Shown here: piece by piece, positions 1-11,764 of the stretch
How the letters are laid out: each line of letters begins with the position of its first letter
How positions within the stretch are numbered: the first letter of the stretch is position 1
Assembly (NCBI RefSeq): GCF_003473485.1
Contig: NC_053045.1
Span: forward strand, 58,446,494 to 58,510,493
From: Medicago truncatula
Taxonomy: Eukaryota > Streptophyta > Magnoliopsida > Fabales > Fabaceae
Length of the DNA: 64,000 nt
Direction of reading: 5' to 3'
Notes under the pieces: generated by a model
The model's input: the letters and a program-made list of their open reading frames with translations, nothing else
Databases searched by the model: none
What the model was told of the DNA's origin: nothing
Made by a program: the position numbers and the translations under genes

Positions 1-1248
1 CGTCTTGCAGGCTCTTTCACATCGTAATTGGATTACATTTGGCTTTATTGCGTTAGTCTTATTATGGGTTTACTGTGTGGATTATGATCGTGCTTGGAAT
101 AATTTTTGTAGTCAACGCCAAGTGACATTAAGAGCTTAACGAGCTAATTGTTCGAATCTCCTAATTTCAGGAACTATCTCAAAATTGTAGTACTGAGTTG
201 TAGTCCACTGTGATCGATATATTTGGTGTATTCTTTGGTCAAAATAGCTTGTATTTCCTCTGTGGTTGAGCTAAACCCTAGTTAGTCAAAAATACACACG
301 AAGTTTTTAGTAGCATCAACTTGCAAATCTTGTGGTGGAATACATATCAAATATGCACCAGGGAATTCGATCTTAACCACAACATATCAAATATAAGATT
401 GACTACGGTTGAGTTCAGTAAAAGTAACAATTATTTTTTTAATTTACTTTTTGAAGGGACTCTAATTTAAATATTAAATTTTATTCTATCACATTCATTT
501 ACATTAAAAAAATCCAAACGCCAATACGTCATAGTAAGGTTATTTTAAACAAAATTTTGAATCGAATGTGATAGAATAAAATTTATATAGGCATAATCAT
601 GACGTATTTCAAACGTAGGCATAATCATGCAATATAATACCCACATTACGTTTGTTAAGTATGGTTTGAATTGAGTCAAAAAAAAATAGAGTACGGTTTT
701 GAATTTGAATCTTGTTGATAAAAAAAATGTGGTTGGGAGGTGAAATTCTACGAAAGGGAGTCCGTTAAATTTCTTTGCATAAAAAACATAACCAATACAA
801 AATAAACTATCTTTATTTTCAAGATAGATACGAGAAAAAAGTTTGCAAGGCCAAAATAAAATGTTAAACCTGATAATTTGAAATAATTTTTTGCCTTGAC
901 TCTTTGAAAAAAAATAATTTAAACCTGTAAGATATATCATCGTCATTGTTTTATGCATTGAGGAGGAGTCACATGATCACACTTTCATGAAAACGTGATA
1001 GTCTTGTTAGCACGATTATTTTTAGAGTACCATTAGATTTTGTATACTTTACAATATGTCTAATTTTTCAAGGATTTGCATAAAAAACTTATTTGAGTAT
1101 TAAATCTCAAAATCCGTTCGATTTGGATCGTGGGTGGAAGAAGAATTGGTCGTAAGTTTCAACAAAGTAGTACTTACTAACACAGTTAAGTGTGGATACA
1201 ATTACATGGGTTGCCACAAACTTCGTACCCACGTTGTCTAGGAACATC
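1..1248. other. Gene-free A+T-rich upstream region
   Basis: I see no coding exon, RNA gene or clear transposon end here. An RY-like CATGCA lies at 626-631, about 800 bases upstream of the OEP16-2 start codon, but a 6-mer at that distance carries little weight. Confidence 0.5.
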
Positions 1249-1273
1249 CACGTGTGTGTCAATGTAACACGTG
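1249..1273 (+). promoter_or_regulatory. Paired G-box/ABRE-like sites upstream of OEP16-2
   Basis: Two perfect CACGTG palindromes stand at 1249-1254 and 1268-1273, 19 bases apart start to start and 165-190 bases before the start codon. CACGTG is the core bound by bZIP and bHLH factors and is part of ABA-responsive elements. The seed-type OEP16 gene of Arabidopsis is known to be active in late seed development, so ABA/bZIP control is a reasonable inference. No clear TATA box was found between these sites and the ATG. Confidence 0.6.
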
Positions 1274-1437
1274 TTCTTCAAAGCCACTACTCCTTCAATA
1301 TCTTATGTCGGTTATTTTCTTCATGTAATTTAATTGCAACTCCTTTTTTGTTATTATTATTATTTCTCTCTCATCCAGAGCAAATTAGAAAGGATAATTG
1401 TTGTGTAGTTACATAGAAATCAATCAAGATTAAGAAG

Positions 1438-3129
1438 ATGAATAGCAACAGTAATTTGGAGACTCGTACTCTTCTTGATGAACTTAGTGACTTTAATAAA
1501 GGGGGACTTTTCGACTTTGGTCACCCTCTTGTTAACCGCATTGCTGAGAGTTTTGTTAAAGCTGCTGGGGTACGTTCGTGAATTTAATAATTTCATTTGT
1601 GTGCACCATTGTAATACATTGTCGTGCAAAGACTTTACGTTGTGTATATAAATTAAATCTAAATTATTTTTACAAATGCAATCTAACCACAACGCATATT
1701 GCATATTTATAACTGCAGATATTGTTTTATCATGTTGATATGCAGTTATTATATATTTATTATGTTTCATTATCATTTTATATTAAATCTCTAATTTTTC
1801 GAAGTTTTGAGTTGATCATGTATTCCTTGATTTCTTCCAGATAGGAGCAGTTCAAGCTGTGTCCCGTGAAGCCTATTTCACGGTTATTGAAGGTGCACTG
1901 CAATACAATTCCCCCTTGGGCCTTAACACTTCTTTTCTCACTTTTATGTGTGTATTATATTGATATTGATATTGATATTGATATGGCAACCCACATTTAG
2001 TGTGTCAAATTTTGGTGCCTCACTTGTGGATATTTATTAATACATGTCAATTTGATATTTATTATAGGTACTGGGATTGATAATGCTGGTGGAATGCCTC
2101 CAGAAATATCTGGAGCCAAGAAAAATCGTTTTCATGGTCTTAGAGGTATACTAAAATTACAAAAAAAATTAACTATGCTGAACCAGTAAATTCAGAGCAT
2201 AGATATTTAATATGAATCTAGATATGAGATTTTTTTTTTTACCAATCTTAAAATGAGTTAAAATAGTAACAACATTTTCTTTCGATTTTTTGCACATACA
2301 GGAGAGACCAGCAGTAAATCTATTGAGGCAATGGTGAGTTCATGTGTACAGGAGAGTTGTTGCCTTACAGTTGCTTACGTGAAATTGTACTTTTTCAATA
2401 TATGCAAAAACATGCTGGCCTTTTTATTTTATGTTCTGTCTTTTTGGTTTAATTGTTGTCTTTTTTCCTTCATCAGGTAAAAAACACAGGGAAAGAATCC
2501 TTCCAATGGGGTAATCATAAATTCTCTCAACTTGAAGAGACCTCGTGTGCTTCTATATAATATGTGAATTTGGCAATTTTCCAATAATTAGGGACTATTT
2601 TATAGTTTTATGTAATAATTTATTAATTCTGAACTTGTATAGCATATGCGAGTATGTCCACATTTCACGTAGCACGTGCCACATGTGTTTACGTTCAATA
2701 ACTTATTTTCTTTAATTATTGCGTATAAGAATTATCTAGAAGGATTGTGGAAATGATATATCCTTCAAATTTTTCGAAAAATGCAGGGTTGGCTGCAGGA
2801 CTATATTCAGGACTCACATATGGGATGAAGGAAGCTCGTGGTACTCATGACTGGGTAATGTTCTAAATAACTAGATTTATGATACATTTTTTTGTAAAAG
2901 GAACAAGGGCAAGCCTCTCTTCATCACTGGTGTGAATAATAGTACAGTATTACATGTGCTTGAGTAATTATTTATTCTGTTGCAGAAAAATAGTGCAGTT
3001 GCTGGAGCAATCACTGGAGCAGCACTTGCATGTACATCAGATAACACATCTCATGAACAGATTGCGCAATGTGCTATTACCGGAGCTGCGATTTCAACTG
3101 CTGCAAATCTTCTAACAGGGATATTCTAA
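1438..3129 (+). CDS. OEP16-2: Outer envelope pore protein 16-2 (seed-type OEP16, Tim17/22/23 superfamily)
   Basis: Seven exons with GT-AG introns: 1438-1569, 1841-1892, 2068-2145, 2302-2333, 2477-2510, 2787-2854 and 2986-3129. They join in frame to 179 residues, close to the 178 or so of Arabidopsis OEP16-2. Recognisable stretches are LFDFGHPLVNRIAESFVKAAG (exon 1), QAVSREAYFTVIEG, VKNTGKESFQWGLAAGLYSG, and the C-terminal AISTAANLLTGIF. Glycine-rich hydrophobic helices such as GAVQA, LAAGLYSG and AVAGAITGAA are typical of the superfamily. Known family members form amino-acid-selective pores in the plastid outer envelope, and this paralogue carries the extra exon-2/3 loop that marks the seed type. 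The first ATG with this reading frame was chosen because it matches the family N-terminus. Paired G-boxes lie upstream. Introns are short and A+T-rich; intron 2 holds a TTGATA microsatellite at 1960-1984. Confidence 0.95.
1960..1984. repeat. TTGATA microsatellite
   Basis: About four tandem TTGATA units in the second intron of OEP16-2. Confidence 0.8.
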
Positions 3130-3918
3130 ACCTGTTGGGATTTTTAGCCTTGTTTTTAATCTTCCAATTTGTGACATTTATTACTACTTTTGGTACTTGT
3201 TTAAAATTAACTTGTAGCATTTAGCAACTATTTCTTTCTGAATTTGTAGTTCTCTTTTTCAAATGTGTTGTCTCCGGTGGTTTTCATTGATAATATAGTT
3301 AGTATTAGTAATATACTAGCAGTACTTAAGAGAACAGTTAAATGTTTGAGTGTAATGGATCGGTTTTGTTTTCATTTTACAAAAGTAAACAAAAAAAAGA
3401 TAAGTTTTGCATTAAACAAGATTTTCTATACTTTTTAATACTTAAAAGTTCCAAGATATTTTTACTGTACTTGTAAATTCAAACTAAATTAACTTATGAT
3501 GAATGAGCTTGTTTCAAGGTTAACATAATTATTCTTGAATAAGTTAAATACTTTTATCAGGTATTACTTATTTTCTAGAATAAATTGTTGAATAGACTTT
3601 TATTTAATACAAAATTTCATATGAGACTTTTCTTACCATAAATTTGTTATCTGTGGAGACTATAACAACTCAAGTCTTGTGAAACCTTAATGTGCAATAA
3701 ATTTTTCTAATAGTTTTAACGTTGTTACTCAAGAATAATTAGTCGTGGGTTAGATGTGTTTATACAATAGTTTTTATTCTGTTTGAATTATCATGATATT
3801 TACAAAGTTTTCACAGCGAGTATTTTTTAACAGTATAAAAAGCCCAAGGAAAAGAAAAGACTGCAAAGCTAAATGAACACTTGATTGTATGCAAGTACTA
3901 GATATGTCATCAAAGATG
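3130..3918. other. Downstream region of OEP16-2, no gene seen
   Basis: A+T-rich sequence that probably includes the 3' UTR. Nothing else recognised. Confidence 0.5.
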
Positions 3919-5052
3919 ATACTCTCTCGTTTCAAAACAACGGAGCATTTTGTTCAAAAAAACTATTGAAAAATAATAAAACAAAAGAATAAAAATTATC
4001 AGATCTTGAAGAATGAAGAAAACCCCCACACATAAAAAAACACAGCTTTTATGTCTCTCTTCCGTCTCTTTCTTTTGGAACTGTTTAACTCAAGGTTTCA
4101 CCACCGTCATCACCCTTCTCGTAGCTCCGGCAACAACCACCGATCCACCCTCCCCCACCTCTCTTCCTCTAACGCAGACTCAGAGTCTCATCCTCTCTCA
4201 CATTCATCCCTGCAGCTCTCTCTCACCATAGCCACACACACTATGATTTCTGCTTTCACTTTCTTTCACTCTTTTCTCTTCTTGTATATCCTATCAACTC
4301 CTTCTTCGTGTTCTTCTTTCTTCTCTAGTAATTTTTTTTTTCTTTCATGCTTCTCTCTTTTCTTATTAATAACATCAGAATAAAGGACTAAAAAAATAAG
4401 ATGCTTAAAGAGCATAATATTATTCAACTTTGAACTTGTTTTTTTTTTTTATTGTTAGAATCTTTGATGGAATGCTAAGATACCCTTTTAAGGATTCAGA
4501 TTCCTTTTTCATGATGGTAGCAAAAAATCTTTTTTCTTTTTGTTTCTCTCAGTTTCGATGCAACAGAAACCTGAAAAAGAGGAGGAAGGAGCAGCGGACG
4601 GTATTGGTGGAGGAGAGAGGGACGGTGAGGGGGAGAGGAACAGAAAACGTGTTGATTTTATTTGAGTTTTTTTTCCTACATAGTTGATGTGTTTTGACAA
4701 AACTTCCCTCAATTAAGTGTTGAAATATCAAAATTACCATGCCAGCTAGAGGGTGTACAAGGTGGATTGGCAGCTATGGATGTCCACCTATCATGTCTCT
4801 AAGAGAAATGTCCAAGGGAAAGAGAGAGAAAATGGTTTTAAGTGTACTTGTCAAGTATTGGTGCATTCACCACTATCATAAATGCAAAGTGAAATATATT
4901 GAATTGAGAATGATAAAAGTGAAAGATATTAATTAGAATGCATAATCGGAAAAATAATAATTAATATTGCATTAAAAAGTGAAATAGATCAATTATTTTA
5001 ATACAATATTTTTTTTACAAATGAGTCACTTATTGTGAGACGGAAAAAGTAT
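3919..5052. mobile_element. Possible large Stowaway-like element
   Basis: The left end after a TA reads CTCTCTCGTTTCAAAACAAC. The right end, read from the other strand after a TA, is CTTTTTCCGTCTCACAATAA. Both resemble the CTCCCTCCGTCYCAAA ends of plant Stowaway/mariner MITEs. The interior has a C/T-rich stretch (4040-4380) and a G-rich purine tract (4570-4640) with no recognisable protein. The match between the two ends is weak, so this could also be two solitary fragments. Confidence 0.3.
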
Positions 5053-5347
5053 TTTGAAGCTCTTGAGAAGCCTCAATTATTTACATGCAAATCAAAATAG
5101 TTAACAGTTAGGGTAGTGTTAATTTGTGCCCTAAGGGCACATGTTAAGAAACCCCAAAAAAGAAATATTCTCTAAAATTTTGTGCATCCAATTCATTAAA
5201 AAGTTAAAGATTAAATGTAATGCACACATTCCAATATCCTATTTCTATATCTGATTCATTAACTTGTACCTTAAGGACACAAGTTAACATTTTCCTAAAA
5301 GTTAAAGCTAATATTAACTAACTAATCAGCTGCTCTATTGCCTTCAA

Positions 5348-5354
5348 AAAATAA

Positions 5355-5416
<62 letters not shown>
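5348..5416. repeat. TA microsatellite
   Basis: About 65 bases of almost uninterrupted TA dinucleotides. Confidence 0.9.
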
Positions 5417-5419
<3 letters not shown>

Positions 5420-5505
5420 CCATTTCTCTTCACCTAAGTCATTTTTCCACTCTTATTGCAAAGTTGGAATGTTAGATTTTTATTTCAGCTTAGGGATGTC
5501 TCAAG

Positions 5506-5722
5506 CAGTGGCGGAACCAAGATTATTATAAAGTTTGGGCAAAAAATATTTGCAACACATTTATAAGGGTTTACATAAAAAATTGCAAGTGAATAATAAA
5601 AAAATTTAAAGAAATTGTCCAATTTATAGAGGTTTATATAAGAAATTAAGAGGAATTTACAAAAGAAATTGCAAAAAAATTGAGCCAGAGCCCGGGCTCG
5701 CCGGGCCTTAAAACCGCCCATG
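5506..5722. mobile_element. hAT-type MITE (degenerate)
   Basis: The left end is CAGTGGCGGAACCAAG and the right end has the decayed complement ending AAAACCGCCCATG. Flanking 8-mers GTCTCAAG and TTCTTAAG agree at six of eight positions, as expected for an old hAT 8-bp target duplication. The same CAGNGGCGGA end type recurs at 53033 and 60855. Confidence 0.6.
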
Positions 5723-5730
5723 TTCTTAAG

Positions 5731-7400
5731 TAAATATTCAACTTGTGTTTATTCTTACAATCAAAACATTATATAACATTGTATTTTTCCTTTTTTCGAA
5801 TATATAAAAATGAGTTTTCTTCATTATTACTCTCTCTTTCACTCTCAATTGTTGGAACTCTTCCATGTTTCGGAAGAAGAAGAATAAAATTTAGAGAGAA
5901 GAGAGAGTTGTACACACAATGTGAAAGAATGAAAACTTATTGTTATTCTAAAACATAATCTCTCTACTACATTGAATTCATTGATTCTCCATAAGAAAGC
6001 TATACTATTTATAAACATTGTTGCTTGAGCTACGAGTTAGCTCTTATAACAAACAAACAGTTACAACTGACTAACTGTTAGTACATAACGTTCTAAACCC
6101 AATAGGAAGCCATGTCCTCCTCTTTTCAAATGCATCTTTGGATCTTTTCTAGCATTCTTTGCAAACCAAGATTTCTCGCATCCTCACTAGACACTTCTCA
6201 CAATTCTTGACCTGAGAAAACTCTTCTTAAAAAGTCATTATTGATACCACATGTATCAATGACCAAGTGCTAATTTATTTCTTACATCCTTGTTGCTCGG
6301 TTGATAATAAATGCAATCTCTTTGCGGAAGCTATTTTTAAATCCCATGAACCAGGGGCTCTGCCACTGTTGGAACAACCCAGACTCTAGATACCACTGTT
6401 GCTTGAGATACAAGTTAGCTCTTATAACAAACAACTACAACCGACTAATTGTCAATACAAAACATTATAAACTCAACTTTCACTGGATGCATTACTAACT
6501 TCTGACATCAATCAAGCTTTGACTTTCTATTGAGATACTAACAATTATCATATTTATATTTTCTTACAATTTTATATATTATTTAAACTATTTATTTATA
6601 ACATGAATTTCTCTTACTAAATGGAAAAAATGAAGGAAAAAAAAAAAGCCAAAAATAAGAGTCAAGCAAACTATAGTTATTTCCCATCAAATTCATATAA
6701 CTTCGGTCATTTTCTCTTGATCATTCTTCAACTTGTGGTGGTCTCATTAGAGATCATCACAATCATTCATTAAAGTTTCCATTACAATATTGAAACCTCA
6801 TCTAATGTTCATGCGAAGTATTGGGTTCATTATTATGACTTAAAACTTTGTCGTGAACCCCACATTTTCTTTTTTCTTGTTGAAGTTGATTTCCTGATTG
6901 TGGTTAACTTTGACAACAACGAATTTTATGTCGGTGCCTCCCTACAACCTCTTCTCGATGATGTGTTTCATTTGTTTCATGGTCCTAATTGAAACGTCTT
7001 TCTTGCAAACATTTAGAGATAAATCAACATTTATGTTGATCTTCTTACCAATTTTAATCATATTAATAAACCAACTTAAAGTGTCTTCGATGCTTCACAT
7101 GAACCCCTACAACCACACCTTCATTTTGATGTTTTGGTTGTAGTGTCTCCGTTTTGTTCCTTAGTTTTTTTTATTTGTCTTTTCTATTTCTATAAAAAAA
7201 GGGTTAATGCAAAAAATTAAAGCTCTACAATAATTGAATATATATTTTTTTATTTTCATAATTTTCCGAGATTATTACAATTTACAACCAATTTTTTTAT
7301 TTGAGGGACAATTTACGATCAATTATTTATTAATTCTTAAAAAAAAAAAAACAATTATTTACTATTAATTAAAGACAGAAAATAAGCATATCTTAACAAT
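5731..7400. other. Repeat-like intergenic region without a recognised gene
   Basis: Open reading stretches here are short and not protein-like. The part at 5740-6520 reads like a decayed retroelement remnant on the minus strand, with a GGCTCTGCCACTG stretch reminiscent of a tRNA-Met primer site in reverse, but I could not define ends. Family and age are uncertain. Confidence 0.35.
6023..6470. repeat. Direct repeat pair of about 75 bp
   Basis: The segments at 6023-6095 and 6399-6470 match closely (GTTGCTTGAG.TAC.AGTTAG, CTCTTATAACAAACAA, then similar CTAACTG/CTAATTG stretches). They could be internal or terminal repeats of one old retroelement, or a local duplication. Confidence 0.6.
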
Positions 7401-7849
7401 TTATTTACTATTAATTAAAACCCTAACACAACAAATCTCAAAGCTTCCGTCAAATCAACAAAATCGAAACCGCTGCCACTTTGCCCTATCACGCTTGGAG
7501 TCGCTACGATCTCAACCCCGTCGAAGTTCATCGTTTTCGCCGGCAACAGCGAGAAATTCATCATCCAGGTTTTCCTCTCTATTCCTCTCTTCCTTCCCCT
7601 CTCCTTATGCCTTCCTTTAGCTCGCACTAGGGTTCAATTCAACTGTGAATTGCGTTGCAGCAGATCGGAGCTCCACTCCGCACCGCGATTCTGCAATAAT
7701 TTTCTTGTTAGATTTATAATTTATAAGATAACTAATCAAATGATGGATCAGATCTTATCCAATATTATAAATTATTGAAAACTGAAAAATTCTTTTAATA
7801 TTGTTTCAATTTTGTATTTTGTACCAGATTTTCAAATTTGAAATAGAAT

Positions 7850-8635
7850 ATGTCGAGTAGTAAGAAGGAAGAGATTAAGGCTGCAGCATTAACTGCTGCG
7901 AAAGGGCTTAGTCGTGCTCAAGCTGAAAGAGCAGCAACTGCGGCTGCGCGTAATGTTAACGCTTATGGTCAGAAGGAAGAAGGGCCTAGCAGATGGCAGG
8001 AGAAAAGGGAGGCGAAGAGGCAGATGTATTTGATGAGTACTGAGAAAGCTGTTAAATTGGGTGAAAGGAAGGATGTCAAGCCTACAATGTCGACTGTTGA
8101 TGGTAATGCGCAGTGTCAGAAGTGTTACCAGGGTGGGCATTGGACATTTCAATGTAAGAATGAGCGAGTTTATATTTCAAGGCCATCGAGGACTCAGCAA
8201 CTTAAAAACCCTAAATTGAGGCCGGATGTGTCTGTGGGTTATGATTTGGATGATAATAATAATAACAATCATCGTGATCGTGATGTGAAGGAGGAAAAGG
8301 CCAAAGTGAGTTCAAAAAAGTCCAAGAGGAAGTATGATTCAGTTAGTAATAGTGAGGATTCAGTGTTTGAGACCGATAGTGGCAGTGGATCATCGTCTGC
8401 CACGGGATCAGATTATTCTTCTAGTTCGGGTTCCAGCTCATCCTCTGAATCAGAGGAAGAAAGGAGACGGAAGAAGAAGAAGAGTCAGAAGAAGAAGCAG
8501 ACTAAGAAGAAGAGCAAAGGAAAAAGCAGGAGGTACAGTACATCTTCTGAATCATCTGATTCAGATTCTGGTTCAGACTCTGATTCTGATGATAAAAGCA
8601 GCAGGAGAAAGAAGAGGCATAGTCGGAGACGTTGA
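7850..8635 (+). CDS. ZCCHC10-like zinc-knuckle protein with charged low-complexity tail
   Basis: One coding exon of 261 residues. The N-terminal part (about 1-80) is Ala/Lys/Glu-rich and probably helical. A single CCHC zinc knuckle follows at C89-x2-C92-x4-H97-x4-C102, in CQKCYQGGHWTFQC. After RPSRTQQLKNPKLRP, a region conserved in this family, the tail from about residue 130 is low complexity: Asn/Asp repeats, then Ser/Asp/Glu blocks alternating with Lys/Arg runs and ending KKRHSRRR. This layout fits zinc finger CCHC domain-containing protein 10 of animals and its plant homologues. It suggests a nuclear RNA-associated protein, but function is not established by the sequence. A 5' UTR exon with a donor near 7568 (CATCCAG/gttttc) and an acceptor just before 7828 (ttgtaccag) is likely, so the start codon sits soon after a leader intron. 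Confidence 0.9.
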   Translation: MSSSKKEEIKAAALTAAKGLSRAQAERAATAAARNVNAYGQKEEGPSRWQEKREAKRQMYLMSTEKAVKLGERKDVKPTMSTVDGNAQCQKCYQGGHWTFQCKNERVYISRPSRTQQLKNPKLRPDVSVGYDLDDNNNNNHRDRDVKEEKAKVSSKKSKRKYDSVSNSEDSVFETDSGSGSSSATGSDYSSSSGSSSSSESEEERRRKKKKSQKKKQTKKKSKGKSRRYSTSSESSDSDSGSDSDSDDKSSRRKKRHSRRR

Positions 8636-9731
8636 ATGGTACTTAAGAATGTATGGAGCAGCTAAGAGTTTGGTGAGTAGTTATCGAGCAGGATTGATGG
8701 CTAGCTCCACAGATACAATTTTAAGTTTCAGCCGATGTAATGTACAATATGCTTTGCTAGATGCCTGGGTTGTACGTATCTTCTTTCATTAACTTTGTTA
8801 TCCTGAAGATACTTGGAGGTTTGATTTTATCTTTAACGTTTGACTTCATGGATGGTGCTCTATATATTTTGTTATGCTTAAACAGTTAGATGGATTTTGC
8901 AATTGATACAAGCTTCAAATGATATCCTCGTCTAATACTCAATTCTTGTATGTTTACGTAACTGAGTTTGTTCTTGTATATTCTCAATTTATGCAGGCTT
9001 TCTTGCATTTATCGAATTAGTGAACTTAAGCTTATTGCTTAATGCTTTCATACTTACTGTATTTGTTTACCAGAGTTCCAATTTTCAGTTATGTGTTGTC
9101 TTCAACTTGTCGTGAACCCTATTAGCTTTTAATTATCATACTTGTGGGGATTTTTCATGTTTTTTCTGGCAGTCTAGTTCTGTGTTTTTGCATTTTACTG
9201 TTTTTACAATGGTGATATTGAGATTTAAATACACAACCTAGTGCAATTGACACAAAACCCTCATAACTTGTCAAATTTCTGTAGCTTAATTGTGATGTAC
9301 TTTTAAATTTGTATGTGATCATACATAGGTGTGTGATTTAAGTGAAAGCAAAACTTATTTCTGGGCATTCCACCCCTACCATTCTCTCTCCCTTTAAAGA
9401 GCTTGAGGCAACTTAACACATTATGTATACGTAGAATGTATATCTGCCTTCAGGTATGTCAATGGGGGAATCAGGAGTTGATGCTCTATCTTTTCTTGTT
9501 CCACCATACGAAAATGAGTTAAAAATTAACTATATCTGATTGGGCTTAAGTAAATTAATAATATTACATAGTAACCTTAACCTGTTATAAGCTGTAGATA
9601 AGATTATTACATCTATAACAAGTGGGTCAAAGCATACATAGATTAGTTGTTATAGGCCCTTCCGTAATAGTAGGTGCTGTTATTTATATGTATGAAGGCC
9701 ATCAGTATAACTAGGCCAGCTGCAACTGATT
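8636..9731. other. 3' region of the zinc-knuckle gene and intergenic sequence
   Basis: T-rich sequence that probably holds the 3' UTR in its first few hundred bases. No further exon or transposon end recognised. Confidence 0.5.
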
Positions 9732-9960
9732 TCATTCGAAGTTGCCAAGCGTAAACACTCCATTACCATCACCCTTTAACTTGATGTTGGTGTTATTGGT
9801 TACACCTAATAGCTTTTGGCTGTCTCCATTGAGAAAGTCAGCTGCCGGTGCTTGGACAGGGAGAGGAGAATGGAGGTTGAAATTTGATTCAAGCCGAGTT
9901 GCAGTTGCTTGGCTTCTATCACCTCCATCCATCAAGTCAGCAAACCCCCATCCCTGCCAT
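9732..9960 (-). pseudogene. Frameshifted member of the small Asn/Gly-motif protein family
   Basis: On the minus strand an ATG at 9960 opens MAGMG, in line with the MAG/MAS starts of its relatives, but that frame stops after MAGMGVC. The downstream frame (from about 9945 to 9732) reads FADLMDGGDRSQ and ends in the family motif, here with KLKGDGNGVFTLGNF. One base too many in the G-run near 9950 explains the break. An internal ATG at 9932 could still give a 66-residue product, so a shortened working gene is possible. The C-terminal motif is the most diverged of the cluster. A TATA element shared with the 19928-20173 gene lies upstream. Confidence 0.65.
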
Positions 9961-10057
9961 TGGGGTCAATCAAACAGAAGTGTATAAAAAAAAACTCTTT
10001 AATTTGGCTTTTTTGTCTATGAAGTGTGTGCTTTCATAACGTTGAAGGAAAATTAGC

Positions 10058-10069
10058 CTTTTATAGATG
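10058..10069 (-). promoter_or_regulatory. TATA box of the 9732-9960 family member
   Basis: Read on the minus strand this is CATCTATAAAAG, about 100 bases before the ATG. The same block, followed by a similar ATCAGG neighbourhood, precedes the intact relative at 19928-20173, which shows common promoter ancestry. Confidence 0.6.
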
Positions 10070-10188
10070 CGAAAATGAGAATATCAGGGCTCACAGAAAG
10101 GTATCAACTTAAGTGATAAGTAGTTTTTTTTTTTTTCTTTCTCTTCAAGTTTTATGAAGAAAAAATAGTAATGAGTTAGTCTTCTTAA

Positions 10189-10499
10189 GGCTTTGTTTGG
10201 GAGTTGAGATGGAAATGAAGGGTAGGCCATCGGAGGGATGAGATAAGAGCGAAAAATAGTCTTTCAAATTTTGAGTGTTTTTACTGTGAATGATAAAAGA
10301 TTACTTATGATTAATGCACTTTTAATTTTGTGAGTATTATAACAATATATATATATTGGATTTGGAAAATTTACCCAAACCCCTCAAAACCCTCCTCCAT
10401 TACAATTTTTTAATTTCCCCAAATTGTGGGAACTTTGTATTATGAAAAAAATACTAAGCCCCTCAAACCCTTCCTCCCCCTCTCCTCCCAAACAGAGCC
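10189..10499. mobile_element. PIF/Harbinger-type MITE with TAA target duplication
   Basis: Terminal inverted repeats are GGCTTTGTTTGGGAG on the left and CTCCCAAACAGAGCC on the right, flanked on both sides by TAA (10186-10188 and 10500-10502). The 311-bp length, the TTTGGG end type and the 3-bp TWA duplication fit the group. No coding capacity. Confidence 0.8.
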
Positions 10500-10510
10500 T
10501 AAAAGAATCC

Positions 10511-11110
10511 ACCGCTCGAGTTGGTATTCAACAACATGATTTCTAATTCTTAGAATTTTTTACGGAAAAATATGTAGACCACTAAAATTCAGAGAAATGT
10601 TTTTCATATATTCGTTCAAACTTCAAAGCAATTGAAGATAAGAAACGTCTAAATTCCGTAGTACCAACCATGCCACAGTAGTATATGCCATCTATCATAC
10701 ATTTGTGGACATCTTTATCTGAAATGCAATAATTAAGTGAATTCTGCTCTCCACCCGGCACATTTTGCTCGCACCCTACAACCGTTCCAAATTTACCCTT
10801 GCGCTAGTTAACTAACGCAAGTGAAAATAACGCTGCGCACCGCTCGAGTTGGTATTCAACAACATGATTTCTAATTCTTAGAATTTTTTACGGAAAAATA
10901 TGTAGACCACTAAAATTCAGAGAAATGTTTTTCATATATTCGTTCAAACTTCAAAGCAATTGAATGATAGCTATTGTATCATACATTTTGACATCTTTAT
11001 CTGAAATGCAATAATTAAGTGAATTCTGCTCTCCACCCGGCACATTTTGCTCGCACCCTACAACCGTTCCAAATTTACCCTTGCGCTAGTTAACTAACGC
11101 AAGTGAAAAA
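10511..11110. repeat. Tandem duplication of MULE flank plus left end
   Basis: Unit 1 (10511-10838) and unit 2 (10839 to about 11110) are nearly identical apart from a deletion of about 50 bp in unit 2. Both contain host flank, the TAATTAAGTGA target site and the first 90 or so bases of the MULE, so the duplication happened after the MULE inserted. Confidence 0.85.
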
Positions 11111-11245
11111 TAACGCTGCGCAAGTTAAGATGCGCAAGTGTAAAACACTGCGTGAGGTTGCGTCAATTAAGTTGCGCAAGTGTAAAACACTGCGTGGGTT
11201 AACTCACGCATAGTGTTAACACTTGTGCGAGTTAACTCACGCTCT
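10797..11245. repeat. Left subterminal array of GCG..TTAA..CGC palindromes
   Basis: Repeated near-palindromes of about 18 bp: GCGCTAGTTAACTAACGC (twice, once per duplicated unit), TGCGTGGGTTAACTCACGCA, TGCGAGTTAACTCACGC, plus looser copies such as TGCGCAAGTTAAGATGCGCA. All centre on TTAA flanked by GCG and CGC. Confidence 0.8.
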
Positions 11246-11764
11246 ACTGATATATCAATACATCAATAAATGTTGTAATGATATGCATTGAATGCAATAT
11301 GTGTCATCAAAGACCTGTAACCTTAAGATGCTCGTAATTGAACCGACTTACTCCAGTTTAACAAGATTGTTGGATAATACGACACAATCGATGAAAATTA
11401 CACAAAAACATCGTTTTTTTCACAATCACATAATCACGCATAACGATCCAAATGGTCCAAATTACACAAATTCGCTGGTAATGACCCGTAATCACTTAAA
11501 CACACGTAAACGATCCAAATTACACAAATTTGTCCATAAATTTCTCAAATTACATAATCTCTTATAAACAGTCAGAATTACCCAAATTCATTGTTAAATT
11601 ACATCAACACAAATTCATTAAAATTCAACAATACAGACACAAATTCGAAAAACATTACACTATTACTATTACACATTAATAAATATAACACTTCAACAGA
11701 TCAGACATAAAGATGTAAAAAGTTATTTTCAACCATCACGCGAAACATGTAATCAACGTCACTA

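Noticed and set aside
545-958. 137-residue minus-strand open frame
   Set aside because: Composition is Phe/Ile/Leu-rich as expected from A+T-rich noncoding DNA; no family resemblance and no splice context.
4013-4383. Overlapping Ser/Thr/His-rich frames of 72 and 110 residues
   Set aside because: They read a C/T-rich low-complexity tract inside a possible transposon; no conserved motif.
8334-8792. 152-residue Arg-rich frame
   Set aside because: Shifted-frame shadow of the Ser/Asp/Lys tail of the zinc-knuckle gene.
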